A stretch of 64,000 nucleotides of DNA from Paracoccaceae bacterium (lineage in GTDB: Bacteria > Pseudomonadota > Alphaproteobacteria > Rhodobacterales > Rhodobacteraceae), in assembly GCA_014654775.1 (NCBI GenBank), contig JACVZW010000007.1:508580-572579 (forward strand). The letters are read 5' to 3'. Of this stretch, positions 18,256 through 26,979 are shown in pieces (the stretch's first letter is position 1; every line of letters starts with the position of its first letter). Under the pieces are notes generated by a model that saw only the letters and a list, made by a program, of their open reading frames with translations, did not search any database and was not told the origin of the DNA. A program made the position numbers and the translations under genes.

Positions 18256-19233
18256 ATGTCGGGTGCCGTCCCCAAAGCGGCGGCCCCCGGCTTTCCTTCC
18301 GTCCTGCATCATGGCAGTTTCGCCGCCATGAGACCGTCCTCTCCCCTCGCCTTCGGCTGCATGCAATTCGGCGGTCGCGCCGATCCCGTCGCCTCGCGCG
18401 CGCTCTATGACGCCTGCCGTGCCGCAGGGATCACCCATTTCGACACCGCCCATGTCTACACCAACGGGCAATCCGAACGCCTGCTCGGCGGGTTCGCCAA
18501 GGGCGACGCCATCTCCATCGCCACCAAGGTAGGCTATGACGGCGGCGCGGGTCGCGCCAACCTCACCCGACAATTCGAAGAAAGCCTCCGCCGCCTTGGC
18601 GTCGAGGGTGTCGATCTTCTCTACCTTCACCGCTTCGATCCCGGCACGCCGCTAGAGGAAACCCTCGCCCTCTTCGTCGAATGGCAGCAGAAAGGCCGCA
18701 TCGCCCGCATCGGCCTGTCGAATTTCGCCGCGTGGCAGGTGATGAAGGCGCAAGCCATCCTCGCCCGCTATGGCAGCCGGGTGGATGTGATCCAGCCGAT
18801 GTTCAACCTCGTCAAACGGCAGGCAGAGGTGGAACTTTTGCCGATGTGCGCCGACCAGCAGATTGCCGTCCATGCCTATTCCCCCTTGGGCGGCGGCCTC
18901 TTGACCGGGAAATACGCCGCAGGCGGCGCGGGCCGTTTGGCCGAGGACAGCCGCTACGCCGCCCGCTACGCGCCCGAGGCGATGCACGCCGCCGCCAAAG
19001 GCCTTGCCGAGATCGCCGCCGAGGCAGGCACCCACCCCGCCACGCTCGCCGTGGCGTGGGTCATGTCCTGCCCGATCACGCCCGTGATACCGCTGATATC
19101 GGCGCGCAGCACGGATCAGATTGCCCCCTCACTCGCCGCGGCGGACTTCCCCATGACCCCCAACCTGCGCGCGCGCCTCTCGGCGCTTTACCCCGCGCCA
19201 CCCCCGGCCACCGACCGACTGGAAGAAGCATGA
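18256..19233 (+). CDS. Aldo/keto reductase family protein
   Basis: Predicted cytosolic NADPH-dependent reductase of the AKR superfamily; substrate unknown. Up to 325 residues. The catalytic tetrad can be placed: Asp and Tyr in HFDTAHVYTNGQSE, Lys in ISIATKVGYD and His in LLYLHRFDP. NADPH-binding features are GLSNFAAWQV and YSPLGGGLLTGKY. The fold seems to begin at SPLAFGCMQFGG, so ATG 18328 may be the true start; 18256 gives 24 extra low-complexity residues. It lies nine bases after sqr and overlaps the next gene by ATGA, so it is probably cotranscribed with sqr, but no link to sulfur is evident in the protein itself. Confidence 0.85.
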   Translation: MSGAVPKAAAPGFPSVLHHGSFAAMRPSSPLAFGCMQFGGRADPVASRALYDACRAAGITHFDTAHVYTNGQSERLLGGFAKGDAISIATKVGYDGGAGRANLTRQFEESLRRLGVEGVDLLYLHRFDPGTPLEETLALFVEWQQKGRIARIGLSNFAAWQVMKAQAILARYGSRVDVIQPMFNLVKRQAEVELLPMCADQQIAVHAYSPLGGGLLTGKYAAGGAGRLAEDSRYAARYAPEAMHAAAKGLAEIAAEAGTHPATLAVAWVMSCPITPVIPLISARSTDQIAPSLAAADFPMTPNLRARLSALYPAPPPATDRLEEA

Positions 19234-20303
19234 CCGATTTCCTCATCATCGGCGGCGGCATCGCCGGCATCTCTGCTGCCGCCCGCCTGTCCGAACTGGG
19301 CTCCGTCACGGTGATCGAGGCGGAATCGGCCCTCGCCCATCATGCCTCCGGCCGCTCTGCCGCGCTTTATGAACCGCGCTACGGCGCGCCCGCCGTGGTG
19401 GAACTGTCGCTCGCCTCCGAAGACCATTTCAGGGCTGCCGAAAACGTGCTTTCCCCCCGCGGCCTGATGATCGTGGCCAAGCCGGACCAGAAGGACGACT
19501 TCGACACCGAAGTCCGCGACATGCAGATGACCCGCTGCACGTTTGACGAGGCGCGCGCTATCGTCCCGATCCTGAACCCAGACAGCGTGGCGATGGCCGC
19601 CTATGCCGACCATGCCTGGGACATCGATACCGACCTTCTGCTGCAGGGCTTTGCGCGCGAGGCAAAGTTGCGCGGTGCCCAGATCGTCACGGGCGCCCGC
19701 GTCACCGCCATCGCCAAGGGAGACGCAGGCTGGACCGTCACCACCGCCGCAGGTGAGTTTACCGGCAGACTTCTCATCAATGCCGCAGGCGCATGGGTGG
19801 ATGAGGTCGCCACGATGGCCGGCATCCGCCCGCTGGGCTTTACCCCCAACCGCCGCTCCATGGCGCGCATCCCCGCCCCCGGCGGCCTTGATATCAGCAA
19901 ATGGCCCATGCTCTTCGGCGCGGGCGAGGCGTGGTATGCCAAACCTGACGCGGGCGCCCTGATCGTCTCGCCCGCCGAAGAAGACCCGCAAATCCCGCAT
20001 GACGCTTGGGCCGACGACATGGTGCTGGCCGAGGGTCTTGCCCGTTACGAAGAGATGGTCACCGAACCCGTCACTCGTCTGATCTCCAACTGGGCGGGCC
20101 TGCGCACCTTCTCGCCCGACCGGGTGCTGGTGATCGGGCGCGATGCGCGCGAGCCATCCTTCTTCTGGCTGGCAGGCCAAGGCGGCTATGGCTTCCAGAC
20201 CTGCCCCGCCGCCAGCCGCCTTGCCGCCGATCTGATCGGCGGCCGCGCCACCGCCCTGTCCTCCGGACTGGTTGCCGCGCTGGACCCAGCCCGTTTTGGA
20301 TAA
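19230..20303 (+). CDS. FAD-dependent oxidoreductase, DAO family
   Basis: Predicted flavoprotein amine or amino-acid oxidoreductase of the glycine oxidase/D-amino-acid dehydrogenase superfamily. It has 357 residues. The FAD dinucleotide-binding motif IIGGGIAGISAAARL starts at residue 6, HHASGRSAALYEPRYG follows near 40, and the C-terminal FAD-contacting segment is WLAGQGGYGFQTCPAASRLA near 310-330. It has no signal peptide. The ATG overlaps the aldo/keto reductase stop. Substrate cannot be told from sequence; the D-amino-acid dehydrogenase label is often given to such proteins without proof. Confidence 0.85.
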   Translation: MTDFLIIGGGIAGISAAARLSELGSVTVIEAESALAHHASGRSAALYEPRYGAPAVVELSLASEDHFRAAENVLSPRGLMIVAKPDQKDDFDTEVRDMQMTRCTFDEARAIVPILNPDSVAMAAYADHAWDIDTDLLLQGFAREAKLRGAQIVTGARVTAIAKGDAGWTVTTAAGEFTGRLLINAAGAWVDEVATMAGIRPLGFTPNRRSMARIPAPGGLDISKWPMLFGAGEAWYAKPDAGALIVSPAEEDPQIPHDAWADDMVLAEGLARYEEMVTEPVTRLISNWAGLRTFSPDRVLVIGRDAREPSFFWLAGQGGYGFQTCPAASRLAADLIGGRATALSSGLVAALDPARFG

Positions 20304-20323
20304 ACATTCCCAAAAGTGAATGT
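20304..20323 (+). promoter_or_regulatory. SqrR-type operator upstream of the AhpD-like gene
   Basis: ACATTC-N8-GAATGT, a perfect inverted repeat with 6-bp arms, again contains ATTC-N8-GAAT. It begins right after the DAO-family stop codon and ends one base before an FNR-type box. The arrangement mirrors that at sqr, but the order of the two sites is reversed. Confidence 0.6.
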
Positions 20324-20324
20324 T

Positions 20325-20338
20325 TTGACCCAGATCAA
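20325..20338 (+). promoter_or_regulatory. FNR-type box upstream of the AhpD-like gene
   Basis: TTGAC-CCAG-ATCAA matches 9 of 10 FNR consensus positions. It is 12 of 14 identical to the box at sqr, including the CCAG spacer. Class II spacing would put the start near 20373; TAACCC at 20361 is the best, weak, -10 candidate. Confidence 0.6.
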
Positions 20339-20391
20339 GGCGCAGGCCTTACCCTGCCCCTAACCCTCGGCCCAAAGGAAAGGGCCGCGCC

Positions 20392-20745
20392 ATGAGCTAC
20401 AAATCCAAGATCGCCGATATGCGGGGTGAAATCCGCGCGATGAACAAGTTGATCCCAGATGCCGCCGCAGGCTTCGGCACCTTGTCCAAGGCGGTCAAAG
20501 AGAATGGCCCGCTGTCATTCAAGGAAAAGGAATACATCGCGCTCGCCATCGCCATCAGCCAGCGCTGCGAACCCTGCATCAACTTCCATATCGAAGCGCT
20601 GATGAAATCCGGCGCCTCGCGTGACGAGTTGGGGGATGTGCTGGCCATGTCCATCCAGATGGGCGGCGGTCCGGCGCTGATGTATGCCGCCCATGCGCTG
20701 GCCTGCTGGGACGAGCTTGCCGCCCCTGCCATCGCTGCGGAATAG
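20392..20745 (+). CDS. AhpD-like carboxymuconolactone decarboxylase family protein with CxxC
   Basis: Small all-helical protein of 117 residues belonging to the CMD/AhpD superfamily. It has the redox-type motif Cys59-Glu-Pro-Cys62 followed by His66 (CEPCINFH), the arrangement that carries peroxidase or disulfide reductase activity in AhpD. AhpD-like members form trimers or hexamers and handle thiol or peroxide chemistry; the partner is unknown here. The ATG follows AAAGGAAAGG. Its upstream region has the same pair of SqrR- and FNR-type sites as sqr, suggesting a role in sulfide or persulfide handling rather than aromatic catabolism. That role is inference. Confidence 0.88.
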   Translation: MSYKSKIADMRGEIRAMNKLIPDAAAGFGTLSKAVKENGPLSFKEKEYIALAIAISQRCEPCINFHIEALMKSGASRDELGDVLAMSIQMGGGPALMYAAHALACWDELAAPAIAAE

Positions 20746-20810
20746 GCGGCGCAGCGCAGGGCGGCATTTTCGGCGGTGACAGCCCGCCCCGGATCGGTCA
20801 GCATCACCGC

Positions 20811-21632
20811 ATGATCCGCACCGCGCTTGCCCTCGCCCTCGCCCTCGTGCTGACTGCCTGCGTCGCTTCGGGCCCGGCTCCGTCGCCCACGGTCTCCACC
20901 GGCGGCCTGCGCGTTGCGCCGCAGGATCCTACCGCCGTGATCCGCCCGAACTTCGGCGATGCAAAGCCAGTCAGCTTCGGAGGCAATGGCCCAGAGAGGC
21001 ACGAAGTCCACGGCATCGACGTGGCCCGCTTCCAGACCTCCATCGACTGGCCAAAGGCGCGCGCCAGTGGCGTCAACTTCGCCTTCATCAAGGCCACCGA
21101 GGGCGGTGATCTGGTCGATCCGATGTTCCGCCAGAACTGGCGCGGTGCGGCGCGCGCTGGTGTGCCGCGCGGGGCCTATCACTTCTTCTACCACTGCCGA
21201 CCCGCCGCCGAACAAGCCGCCTTCTTCATCCGCAACGTCCCGCGCAGCCCCGGCGCCCTGCCGCCCGTGCTCGACATGGAATGGACGCCCTTCTCGCCCA
21301 CCTGCACCATCCGCCGCGCGCCCGACGTGATCCGATCCGAGGCGAAGATCTTCCTCGACATCGTTCAGGCGCATTACGGCCAGCGCCCCATCATCTATTC
21401 CACCGTGGATTTTTACCGCGAGAATCAGATGTGGCGCGTCGGCCCCTATCCGTTCTGGCTGCGCTCCGTCGCCGCCCATCCCGACGAAGTCTATGGAGGG
21501 CGGCATTGGAGCTTTTGGCAATACACCTCGACCGGCCTCATCCCCGGCATCGCCGGAGAGGTGGATATCAATGTCTTCGACGGCAACGCGGCTCAGTGGG
21601 CGGCATGGCTGGCGGCCAACCGCCACCCGTGA
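20811..21632 (+). CDS. GH25-family lysozyme, predicted lipoprotein
   Basis: Predicted muramidase cleaving peptidoglycan, anchored as a lipoprotein. It has 273 residues: signal peptide residues 1-16 with lipobox LVLTAC, lipidated Cys17. After a Pro/Ser-rich linker the GH25 domain begins at VHGIDVARFQ (Asp70); the catalytic pair Asp155 and Glu157 is in PVLDMEW, and WSFWQYTSTG near the C-terminus completes the family pattern. It stands alone, ending three bases before the convergent chemoreceptor gene. Could act in cell-wall turnover; an anti-bacterial role is not suggested by context. Confidence 0.9.
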   Translation: MIRTALALALALVLTACVASGPAPSPTVSTGGLRVAPQDPTAVIRPNFGDAKPVSFGGNGPERHEVHGIDVARFQTSIDWPKARASGVNFAFIKATEGGDLVDPMFRQNWRGAARAGVPRGAYHFFYHCRPAAEQAAFFIRNVPRSPGALPPVLDMEWTPFSPTCTIRRAPDVIRSEAKIFLDIVQAHYGQRPIIYSTVDFYRENQMWRVGPYPFWLRSVAAHPDEVYGGRHWSFWQYTSTGLIPGIAGEVDINVFDGNAAQWAAWLAANRHP

Positions 21633-21635
21633 CCG

Positions 21636-23354
21636 TCACTCCGCCGCGATCCCCCGGCTGGCCAGCATCGCGTTGATCTGGCTCATCAGCCCGGCAGGAA
21701 CCCCGCTCAGGTCCAGCTTGCCCCCGGTCTTTGCGCCCGGCCGCAGACGGAAGTGATCGATCGCCTTCCGCATCGCCTCGGACGAAGATTGCAGCTCCGC
21801 CGCCCCGGCGGCCAACTGTTCTGCCTGACTGCTGGTGGTCGTCGCGGTATTGGCCACCTCGCCGATGGCCGTGGTGATTTGCGCCACCGCCCGCGATTGT
21901 TCGTCACCCGACGAGGCGATGCTGCCAACCAGCGATTCCACTTCGGAAATGTCATGCGCGATCCGGGCAAAGGCGCGCTGCGTTTCATCCGCGATCGACA
22001 CACCCGAAGCCACACGCTGCGCCGCATCCTCGATCAACTCGCTGCTTTCGCGCGCGGCACGCGCGGACCGCCCGGCGAGATTGCGCACTTCCTGCGCAAC
22101 GACAGCAAAGCCACGGCCATATTGGCCGGCCCGCGCCGCCTCCACCGCCGCGTTCAGCGCCAGCAGGTTGGTCTGGAAAGCGATCTCGTCGATCACCTTG
22201 ATGATCTTTGCGATATCGTCCGAAGAGGTGCGGATCGCCTCCATGGCCTGCACCATACCGCCCACCTTTTCCTGCCCTTCGCGCGTCGCGGTCGATGCCG
22301 ACCCCGCGCGATGGCTCGCCAAATTCGCAGCCGAGGCATTGGCCCGCACCTGCGCATCCGTCTCTTCCGCCGAGGCCGAGATTTCATCCACCGACGTGCT
22401 TTGCACCTGCGAATTGTCGGCCAGCATCTGCGCGCTCGACGCGATCTGCCCGACCGTCGCGGAAACCTGCTGCACCTGCGTCCCGATCTGCGCGAAAGTC
22501 CCGTTCAGGGCATCATAGGCCCGCTCAAAGGCCTCCGCGACCAACCGGAAATCGCCCGGGAAGTCCTGCGGCCGGATATCCCGGTCCAGACGGCCATCCA
22601 CGATGTCCTGCGACATCGCCTGAATCTCCTTGATCGTCCGGCGGAAGCTATCGGCGATGGCGTCCATCGCCTCGTTGATGAAACCGCGATCCCCGCTGAA
22701 CCGTTCCAGCACGTAGTCGAAACGGCCTTCGGCATAGGCCTCGGCGCAGGCAATGATCTTGCGCTTTGTGGCGATGTGGTCCAGCACCATCTTGTTCACT
22801 GCGGAAACCGCAGCCGCGAAATCTGCGTTGAACCCGCTGCTGTCCATGTAGTCATGGATGAACCCGTCCTCATGCGCCTTGGCCATTTTTCCCAGCGCCG
22901 ACACGAGTCCCGCCACCTGCGCCTCGTTCTCGGCAATGACGGTCCGGTCCTGCCATTCCACCAACATCCCAACCAGTTGGCCCGAAGCGTCCCGATGCGG
23001 GATCGCACGGAAGGACAGCTTGCGTCCGCCGATGGTGAACTTGCCATCATGCGGCGCGGCCAGATCCGTCATGATCCCGCGCTGGTAGGACGGGTTCTTG
23101 TGAAAGAAGTCGATCGACTTGCCCACCACATCGCGCGCGGTGAAATGCGGCAGATCCTGACGGATGTCATCCTCGATGGCTTCGAACATCTGGTAGCCCG
23201 CTTCGTTCACGAAGCGCACAATCATGTCGGGATCGGCCAGCATCACCGGGTTCGTCAGATGGTCAAGGGTCTGCAACACCCCGATCCCCGAAGCGAGCGT
23301 CTCCACCGACGCATCCGCCTTGCCTGCCTTGCCCGTGCCCGCCGTTGCTGCCAT
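21636..23354 (-). CDS. Soluble PAS-domain methyl-accepting chemotaxis protein
   Basis: Cytoplasmic chemoreceptor signalling to CheA/CheW. It has 572 residues and no transmembrane segment. The N-terminus has a PAS-like domain (residues about 25-145, [20 protein letters not shown]), a helical middle region with HAMP-like repeats (FGDYVLERF.. region), and a C-terminal MCP signalling domain whose hairpin tip is [20 protein letters not shown]. It closes with a short Lys/Gly-rich tail. I chose the ATG at 23354, preceded by AAGGA, over an upstream start that gives Arg-rich sequence. No other chemotaxis gene is near, so it is an orphan receptor, perhaps sensing redox or an internal ligand by the PAS fold. 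Confidence 0.9.
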   Translation of the reverse strand: MAATAGTGKAGKADASVETLASGIGVLQTLDHLTNPVMLADPDMIVRFVNEAGYQMFEAIEDDIRQDLPHFTARDVVGKSIDFFHKNPSYQRGIMTDLAAPHDGKFTIGGRKLSFRAIPHRDASGQLVGMLVEWQDRTVIAENEAQVAGLVSALGKMAKAHEDGFIHDYMDSSGFNADFAAAVSAVNKMVLDHIATKRKIIACAEAYAEGRFDYVLERFSGDRGFINEAMDAIADSFRRTIKEIQAMSQDIVDGRLDRDIRPQDFPGDFRLVAEAFERAYDALNGTFAQIGTQVQQVSATVGQIASSAQMLADNSQVQSTSVDEISASAEETDAQVRANASAANLASHRAGSASTATREGQEKVGGMVQAMEAIRTSSDDIAKIIKVIDEIAFQTNLLALNAAVEAARAGQYGRGFAVVAQEVRNLAGRSARAARESSELIEDAAQRVASGVSIADETQRAFARIAHDISEVESLVGSIASSGDEQSRAVAQITTAIGEVANTATTTSSQAEQLAAGAAELQSSSEAMRKAIDHFRLRPGAKTGGKLDLSGVPAGLMSQINAMLASRGIAAE

Positions 23355-23507
23355 GGTCCGATCCTTTCCGTATCCGTCGAAACGCGATGGATGATATCTC
23401 CGATGCCTCCAGAACGGCCGGCCGTGCAAAGTCGTTAGCGCAGGCCCTGCAGCGAAGGGATGCGACCACCCCGTCAAACGGATGGAACGCGCGCCTGCAA
23501 AGACAAA

Positions 23508-23533
23508 GGGCACCGGACCCGCGTCCGATGCCC
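23508..23533 (-). terminator. Terminator after the GcvT-domain dehydrogenase gene
   Basis: On the minus strand GGGCATCGGAC and GTCCGGTGCCC form an 11-bp stem with one T-G pair and a 4-base loop, followed by TTTGTCTTT. It lies 25 bases after the stop codon of the upstream minus-strand gene and separates it from the chemoreceptor. Confidence 0.75.
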
Positions 23534-23558
23534 CCTTGCCTTCGTGCCGCCAGCGACC

Positions 23559-26057
23559 TTAGCCGTCGATGCGGATACGTTCGTTCTTCGGGTCGAAGGG
23601 GCTGTCCTCGGTCACCACGGCATCCCATTCCTGCCGCAGGATCTTGACCTTCAGCTTCGTCCCCACTGCCGCCAGATCGGGGCGGACATAGCCCATGCCG
23701 ATCTGCTTGCCAAAGGCCACCGACCATCCACCCGACGTCAGACGCCCCACCTTCTCGCCGTTCAGAAGAAGGGCCTCTTTCCCCCAAGGATCGGTGTCAG
23801 CCGGCCCGTCGATCAGCAACGTCACGCATTTGCTGCGGATGCCGGTCTCCAGCATCTTCGCCTTGCCCCGGAACTCCTTCGACAGGTCCACGAACCGATC
23901 CAGCGCCGCCTCAAGGGGCGTGGCGTCCCGGCCAAGCTCGTTGCCGAAGGCGCGATAGGATTTCTCCTGCCGCAGCCAGTTCTGCGCCCGCGCGCCCACG
24001 GGTTTCAACCCGTGCTTTTCACCCACCGACCAGATCAGGTTCCACAGATACCGCCCCATCTCCACCGGATGATGCAGCTCCCAGCCCAACTCACCCGTAT
24101 AGGCCACGCGGACCGCGCGCACCGGGCACATGCCCAGTTCGATGTCGCGATAGCTCAGCCAAGGAAAGCGCTTGTTGCCCAGCACCGTCTCAGGATCAGC
24201 GTCCTTGACGATCTCCTTCAGGATCGCGCGGCTGTTGGGACCTGCCAGCGCAAAGACACCCCATTGCGTGGTGATGTCATGGATATCGATATGGCCGCCA
24301 CCCTGCGCCATCCAGTCTTCGGCGGACTTGATCAGGAAATCGGCATCATAGGCCGTCCATGCCCCGGCGGAGATCAGGTAGTACTCATTCTCCTTCAGCC
24401 GGACGATCGTGTATTCCGTCCGCGTGGTGCCATGATCGGTCAGTGCATAGGTCAGGTTGATCCGGCCCACATTCGGCAGCTTGTTGCAGGTGAACCAGTC
24501 AAGGAAGGCCGTCGCCCCCGGCCCGCGGCACAGGTGCTTGGTGAAGGCGGTGGCATCGATGATCCCCGCTGTGTTGCGAACGGCCTGCGCCTCGGCCTCC
24601 GCAAAGGGCCACCACGTCCCGCGCCGGAACGACCGCCCGTCATGGTCGAAGGTGGCAGGCGCATCCTTCGGCCCATAGTAGTTCGGCCGTTCCCAGCCGT
24701 TCACCTGCCCCATCTGCGCGCCCAAAGCGATCTGGGCGTCATAGTTCGGCGCGGTGCGCAGCGGGCGGCAGGCCTCACGCTCTTCATCCGGGTGATGCAG
24801 GATGAAGACATGCTCATAGCATTCCTCATTCTTGCGCGCGGCATATTCCGTCGTCATCCAGTTGCCGTAGCGCTTGGGATCAAGGCTCGCCATGTCGATC
24901 TCGGCCTCGCCTTCGGTCATCATCTGGGCAAGGTAGTACCCCGTCCCACCCGCCGCCGTGATGCCAAAGCTGAAGCCTTCCGCGATCCACATGTTGCGCA
25001 AGCCCGGCACGGGCCCGACCAGCGGGTTGCCGTCCGGCGTATAGCAGATCGGGCCGTTGTAATCGTCTTTCAGACCCACGGTTTCCGAACTGGGCAAGCG
25101 GTGGATCATCGACATGTATTCCGCCTCGATCCGCTCCAGATCCAGCGGGAAGAGGTCGGCCCGGAACGACTGCGGCACGTCATACAGGAACCGCGCCGGG
25201 GCGTTCCGCTCATAGGGCCCAAGGATCCAGCCGCCCCGTTCTTCGCGCACATACCACTTGGCATCGGCGTCGCGCAGCACAGGGTGCTGCGGATTGGTCT
25301 TGCGCCATTCCACCAGCGCCGGGTCCGGTTCGGTGACGATGTACTGATGCTCCACCGGAATGGCCGGGATCTTGATCCCCAAAAGCCGCGCCGTCCGCTG
25401 TGCGTGGTTGCCGGTCGCTGTCACGACATGCTCGGCATGGATGTCGTACTTCTCTTCCGTCGGCACCAGATTGCCGCCCCGGTCTTCCATCTTGGTGACC
25501 GACACGATCCATTCGCTGCCCGTCCAGCGATAGCCGTCGACCTGAATCTTCCGCTCGATCGTGGCACCCAGCTGCCGCGCGCCCTTGGCCATCGCCTGCG
25601 TCACATCCGCCGGATTGATGTATCCGTCCTGCGGGTGATAGAGCGCGCCGACCAGATCCTCCGTCCGCACCAGCGGCCAGCGATCCTTGATCTCTTTCGG
25701 CGTCAGGAATTCGTGATAGACCCCGGCCGTCTCGGCGACGGACGAATAGAGCATGTATTCATCCATCCGCTCCTGCCGCTGGGCCATCCGCAGGTTCCCA
25801 ACCACGTAGAAGCCGGGGTTCAGCCCCGTCTCGGCCTCCAGCCCCTTGTAGAAATCGACGCTGTATTTGTGGATATGCGTGGTCGCATAGCTCATGTTGA
25901 ACAAGGGCAGCAGCCCCGCCGCATGCCAGGTGGAGCCTGCGGTCAACTCGTCCCGCTCCACCAGCATCGTGTCCCAGCCTGCCTTGGCAAGGTGATAGGC
26001 GATGCCGTTCCCGACGGCACCGCCGCCGACAACAAGGGCTTTGACATGGGTCTTCAT
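23559..26057 (-). CDS. FAD-dependent dehydrogenase with GcvT domain (dimethylglycine/sarcosine dehydrogenase type)
   Basis: Predicted demethylating flavoenzyme that oxidises an N-methyl compound and passes the one-carbon unit to tetrahydrofolate. It has 832 residues. The N-terminal DAO-type FAD domain starts with VVGGGAVGNGIAYHLAKAGW, followed by the covalent-FAD type His in GSTWHAAGL. The second half is a folate-binding GcvT/aminomethyltransferase domain (GIIDATAFTKH near 510, YTGELGWELHHP near 690, GRLTSGGWS near 785). Dimethylglycine, sarcosine or a related methylated amine could be substrate; sequence alone does not settle it. It is monocistronic, with its own terminator. Confidence 0.88.
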   Translation of the reverse strand: MKTHVKALVVGGGAVGNGIAYHLAKAGWDTMLVERDELTAGSTWHAAGLLPLFNMSYATTHIHKYSVDFYKGLEAETGLNPGFYVVGNLRMAQRQERMDEYMLYSSVAETAGVYHEFLTPKEIKDRWPLVRTEDLVGALYHPQDGYINPADVTQAMAKGARQLGATIERKIQVDGYRWTGSEWIVSVTKMEDRGGNLVPTEEKYDIHAEHVVTATGNHAQRTARLLGIKIPAIPVEHQYIVTEPDPALVEWRKTNPQHPVLRDADAKWYVREERGGWILGPYERNAPARFLYDVPQSFRADLFPLDLERIEAEYMSMIHRLPSSETVGLKDDYNGPICYTPDGNPLVGPVPGLRNMWIAEGFSFGITAAGGTGYYLAQMMTEGEAEIDMASLDPKRYGNWMTTEYAARKNEECYEHVFILHHPDEEREACRPLRTAPNYDAQIALGAQMGQVNGWERPNYYGPKDAPATFDHDGRSFRRGTWWPFAEAEAQAVRNTAGIIDATAFTKHLCRGPGATAFLDWFTCNKLPNVGRINLTYALTDHGTTRTEYTIVRLKENEYYLISAGAWTAYDADFLIKSAEDWMAQGGGHIDIHDITTQWGVFALAGPNSRAILKEIVKDADPETVLGNKRFPWLSYRDIELGMCPVRAVRVAYTGELGWELHHPVEMGRYLWNLIWSVGEKHGLKPVGARAQNWLRQEKSYRAFGNELGRDATPLEAALDRFVDLSKEFRGKAKMLETGIRSKCVTLLIDGPADTDPWGKEALLLNGEKVGRLTSGGWSVAFGKQIGMGYVRPDLAAVGTKLKVKILRQEWDAVVTEDSPFDPKNERIRIDG

Positions 26058-26160
26058 GGGGCGACTCCGCGGAAAGGTGTTTGCCCCTTATCTGCCCGAA
26101 CGCGCAGGAACAGGGCAAGTCAACCCGACCCTTGGCAGACAAAAGCGACATGGCTGTAAA

Positions 26161-26180
26161 ATCCGCGACCTGCGCGGGAT
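26161..26180 (-). terminator. Weak terminator candidate after znuB
   Basis: On the minus strand ATCCCGCG and CGCGGAT pair with one bulge around CAGGT, followed by TTTACAG. It lies just after the znuB stop. The short stem and T stretch make it only a candidate. Confidence 0.35.
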
Positions 26181-26187
26181 GGCAGGC

Positions 26188-26979
26188 CTAGCGCCGCCCC
26201 ACCCGCCCGAACATCGCCGACAGCGCGAACAACACCGCCGCCGCCGCGATGATCGACGGCCCTGCCGGTGTGTCCTGCCAGAGCGACAGTTGCAGCCCCG
26301 CTATCGCCGATCCGGCCCCGATTACCACAGCGATGGCCGCCATCGCCTCGGGCGTCCGTGCCAGCCCGCGCGCCGCCGCCGCCGGGATGATCAGCATGGC
26401 CGCGATCAGCAATGCCCCCACCACCTTGATCGCCACGGCCACGACCACGGCCAGCGCCAATGTCAGCACCAACCGCTCCCGCGCTGGATTCAGGCCCGAG
26501 GCATGGGCCAGATCCTCATTCAGGGTCGAGGTGAGAAGCGCCTGCCACCGCCAGACCAGCAGGCCCAGCACCACCGCCGCCCCCCCCCAGACCAGCGCGA
26601 GATCCCCCCGCGTCACGGCAAGGATATCGCCGAACAGCCATGCCGACAGGTCCGTCCGTGCGCCGGGCACGAAACTGACCGCCACCAACCCGAAGGCCAG
26701 CGCCGAATGCGCCAGAACCCCCAGCGTTGTGTCCATCGCCCAGCCCCGCGCCGCCAATGTCGCCACGATAAAGGCCATGGCCAGCGCCACCACCAGCGTG
26801 CCAAAGGTCACCGGCAAATCGGTGGCCAGCGCCAGCGCCACCCCAAGGATCGCCGCATGCGACGTCGCATCCCCGAAATAGGCCATCCGCCGCCACACGA
26901 CGAAAGACCCCAGCGGCCCCGTCGCCAGCGACAGCCCCACCCCGGCCAGCGCCGCGCGGATCAGGAAATCGTCAAGCAT
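26188..26979 (-). CDS. znuB: Zinc ABC transporter permease ZnuB
   Basis: Inner-membrane channel of the zinc importer, family ABC-3. From the chosen ATG it has 263 residues, normal for ZnuB, with about eight hydrophobic helices. Motifs include ATGPLGSFVVWRRMAYFGD (residues 20-38), then GDATSHAAILGVALAL, and NEDLAHASGLNP in the coupling region. Earlier in-frame starts lie within the His-rich tail of znuC and would give a Met/Thr/Ile-rich leader read from the same DNA; I reject them. It overlaps the znuC end by eight bases and is the last gene of the zur-znuC-znuB unit. Confidence 0.94.
   Translation of the reverse strand: MLDDFLIRAALAGVGLSLATGPLGSFVVWRRMAYFGDATSHAAILGVALALATDLPVTFGTLVVALAMAFIVATLAARGWAMDTTLGVLAHSALAFGLVAVSFVPGARTDLSAWLFGDILAVTRGDLALVWGGAAVVLGLLVWRWQALLTSTLNEDLAHASGLNPARERLVLTLALAVVVAVAIKVVGALLIAAMLIIPAAAARGLARTPEAMAAIAVVIGAGSAIAGLQLSLWQDTPAGPSIIAAAAVLFALSAMFGRVGRR

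Noticed and set aside
23460-26159. About 900-residue plus-strand open frame opposite the GcvT-domain gene
   Set aside because: No family features; strongly biased in Arg/His/Pro; the minus frame is a clear FAD-GcvT protein.
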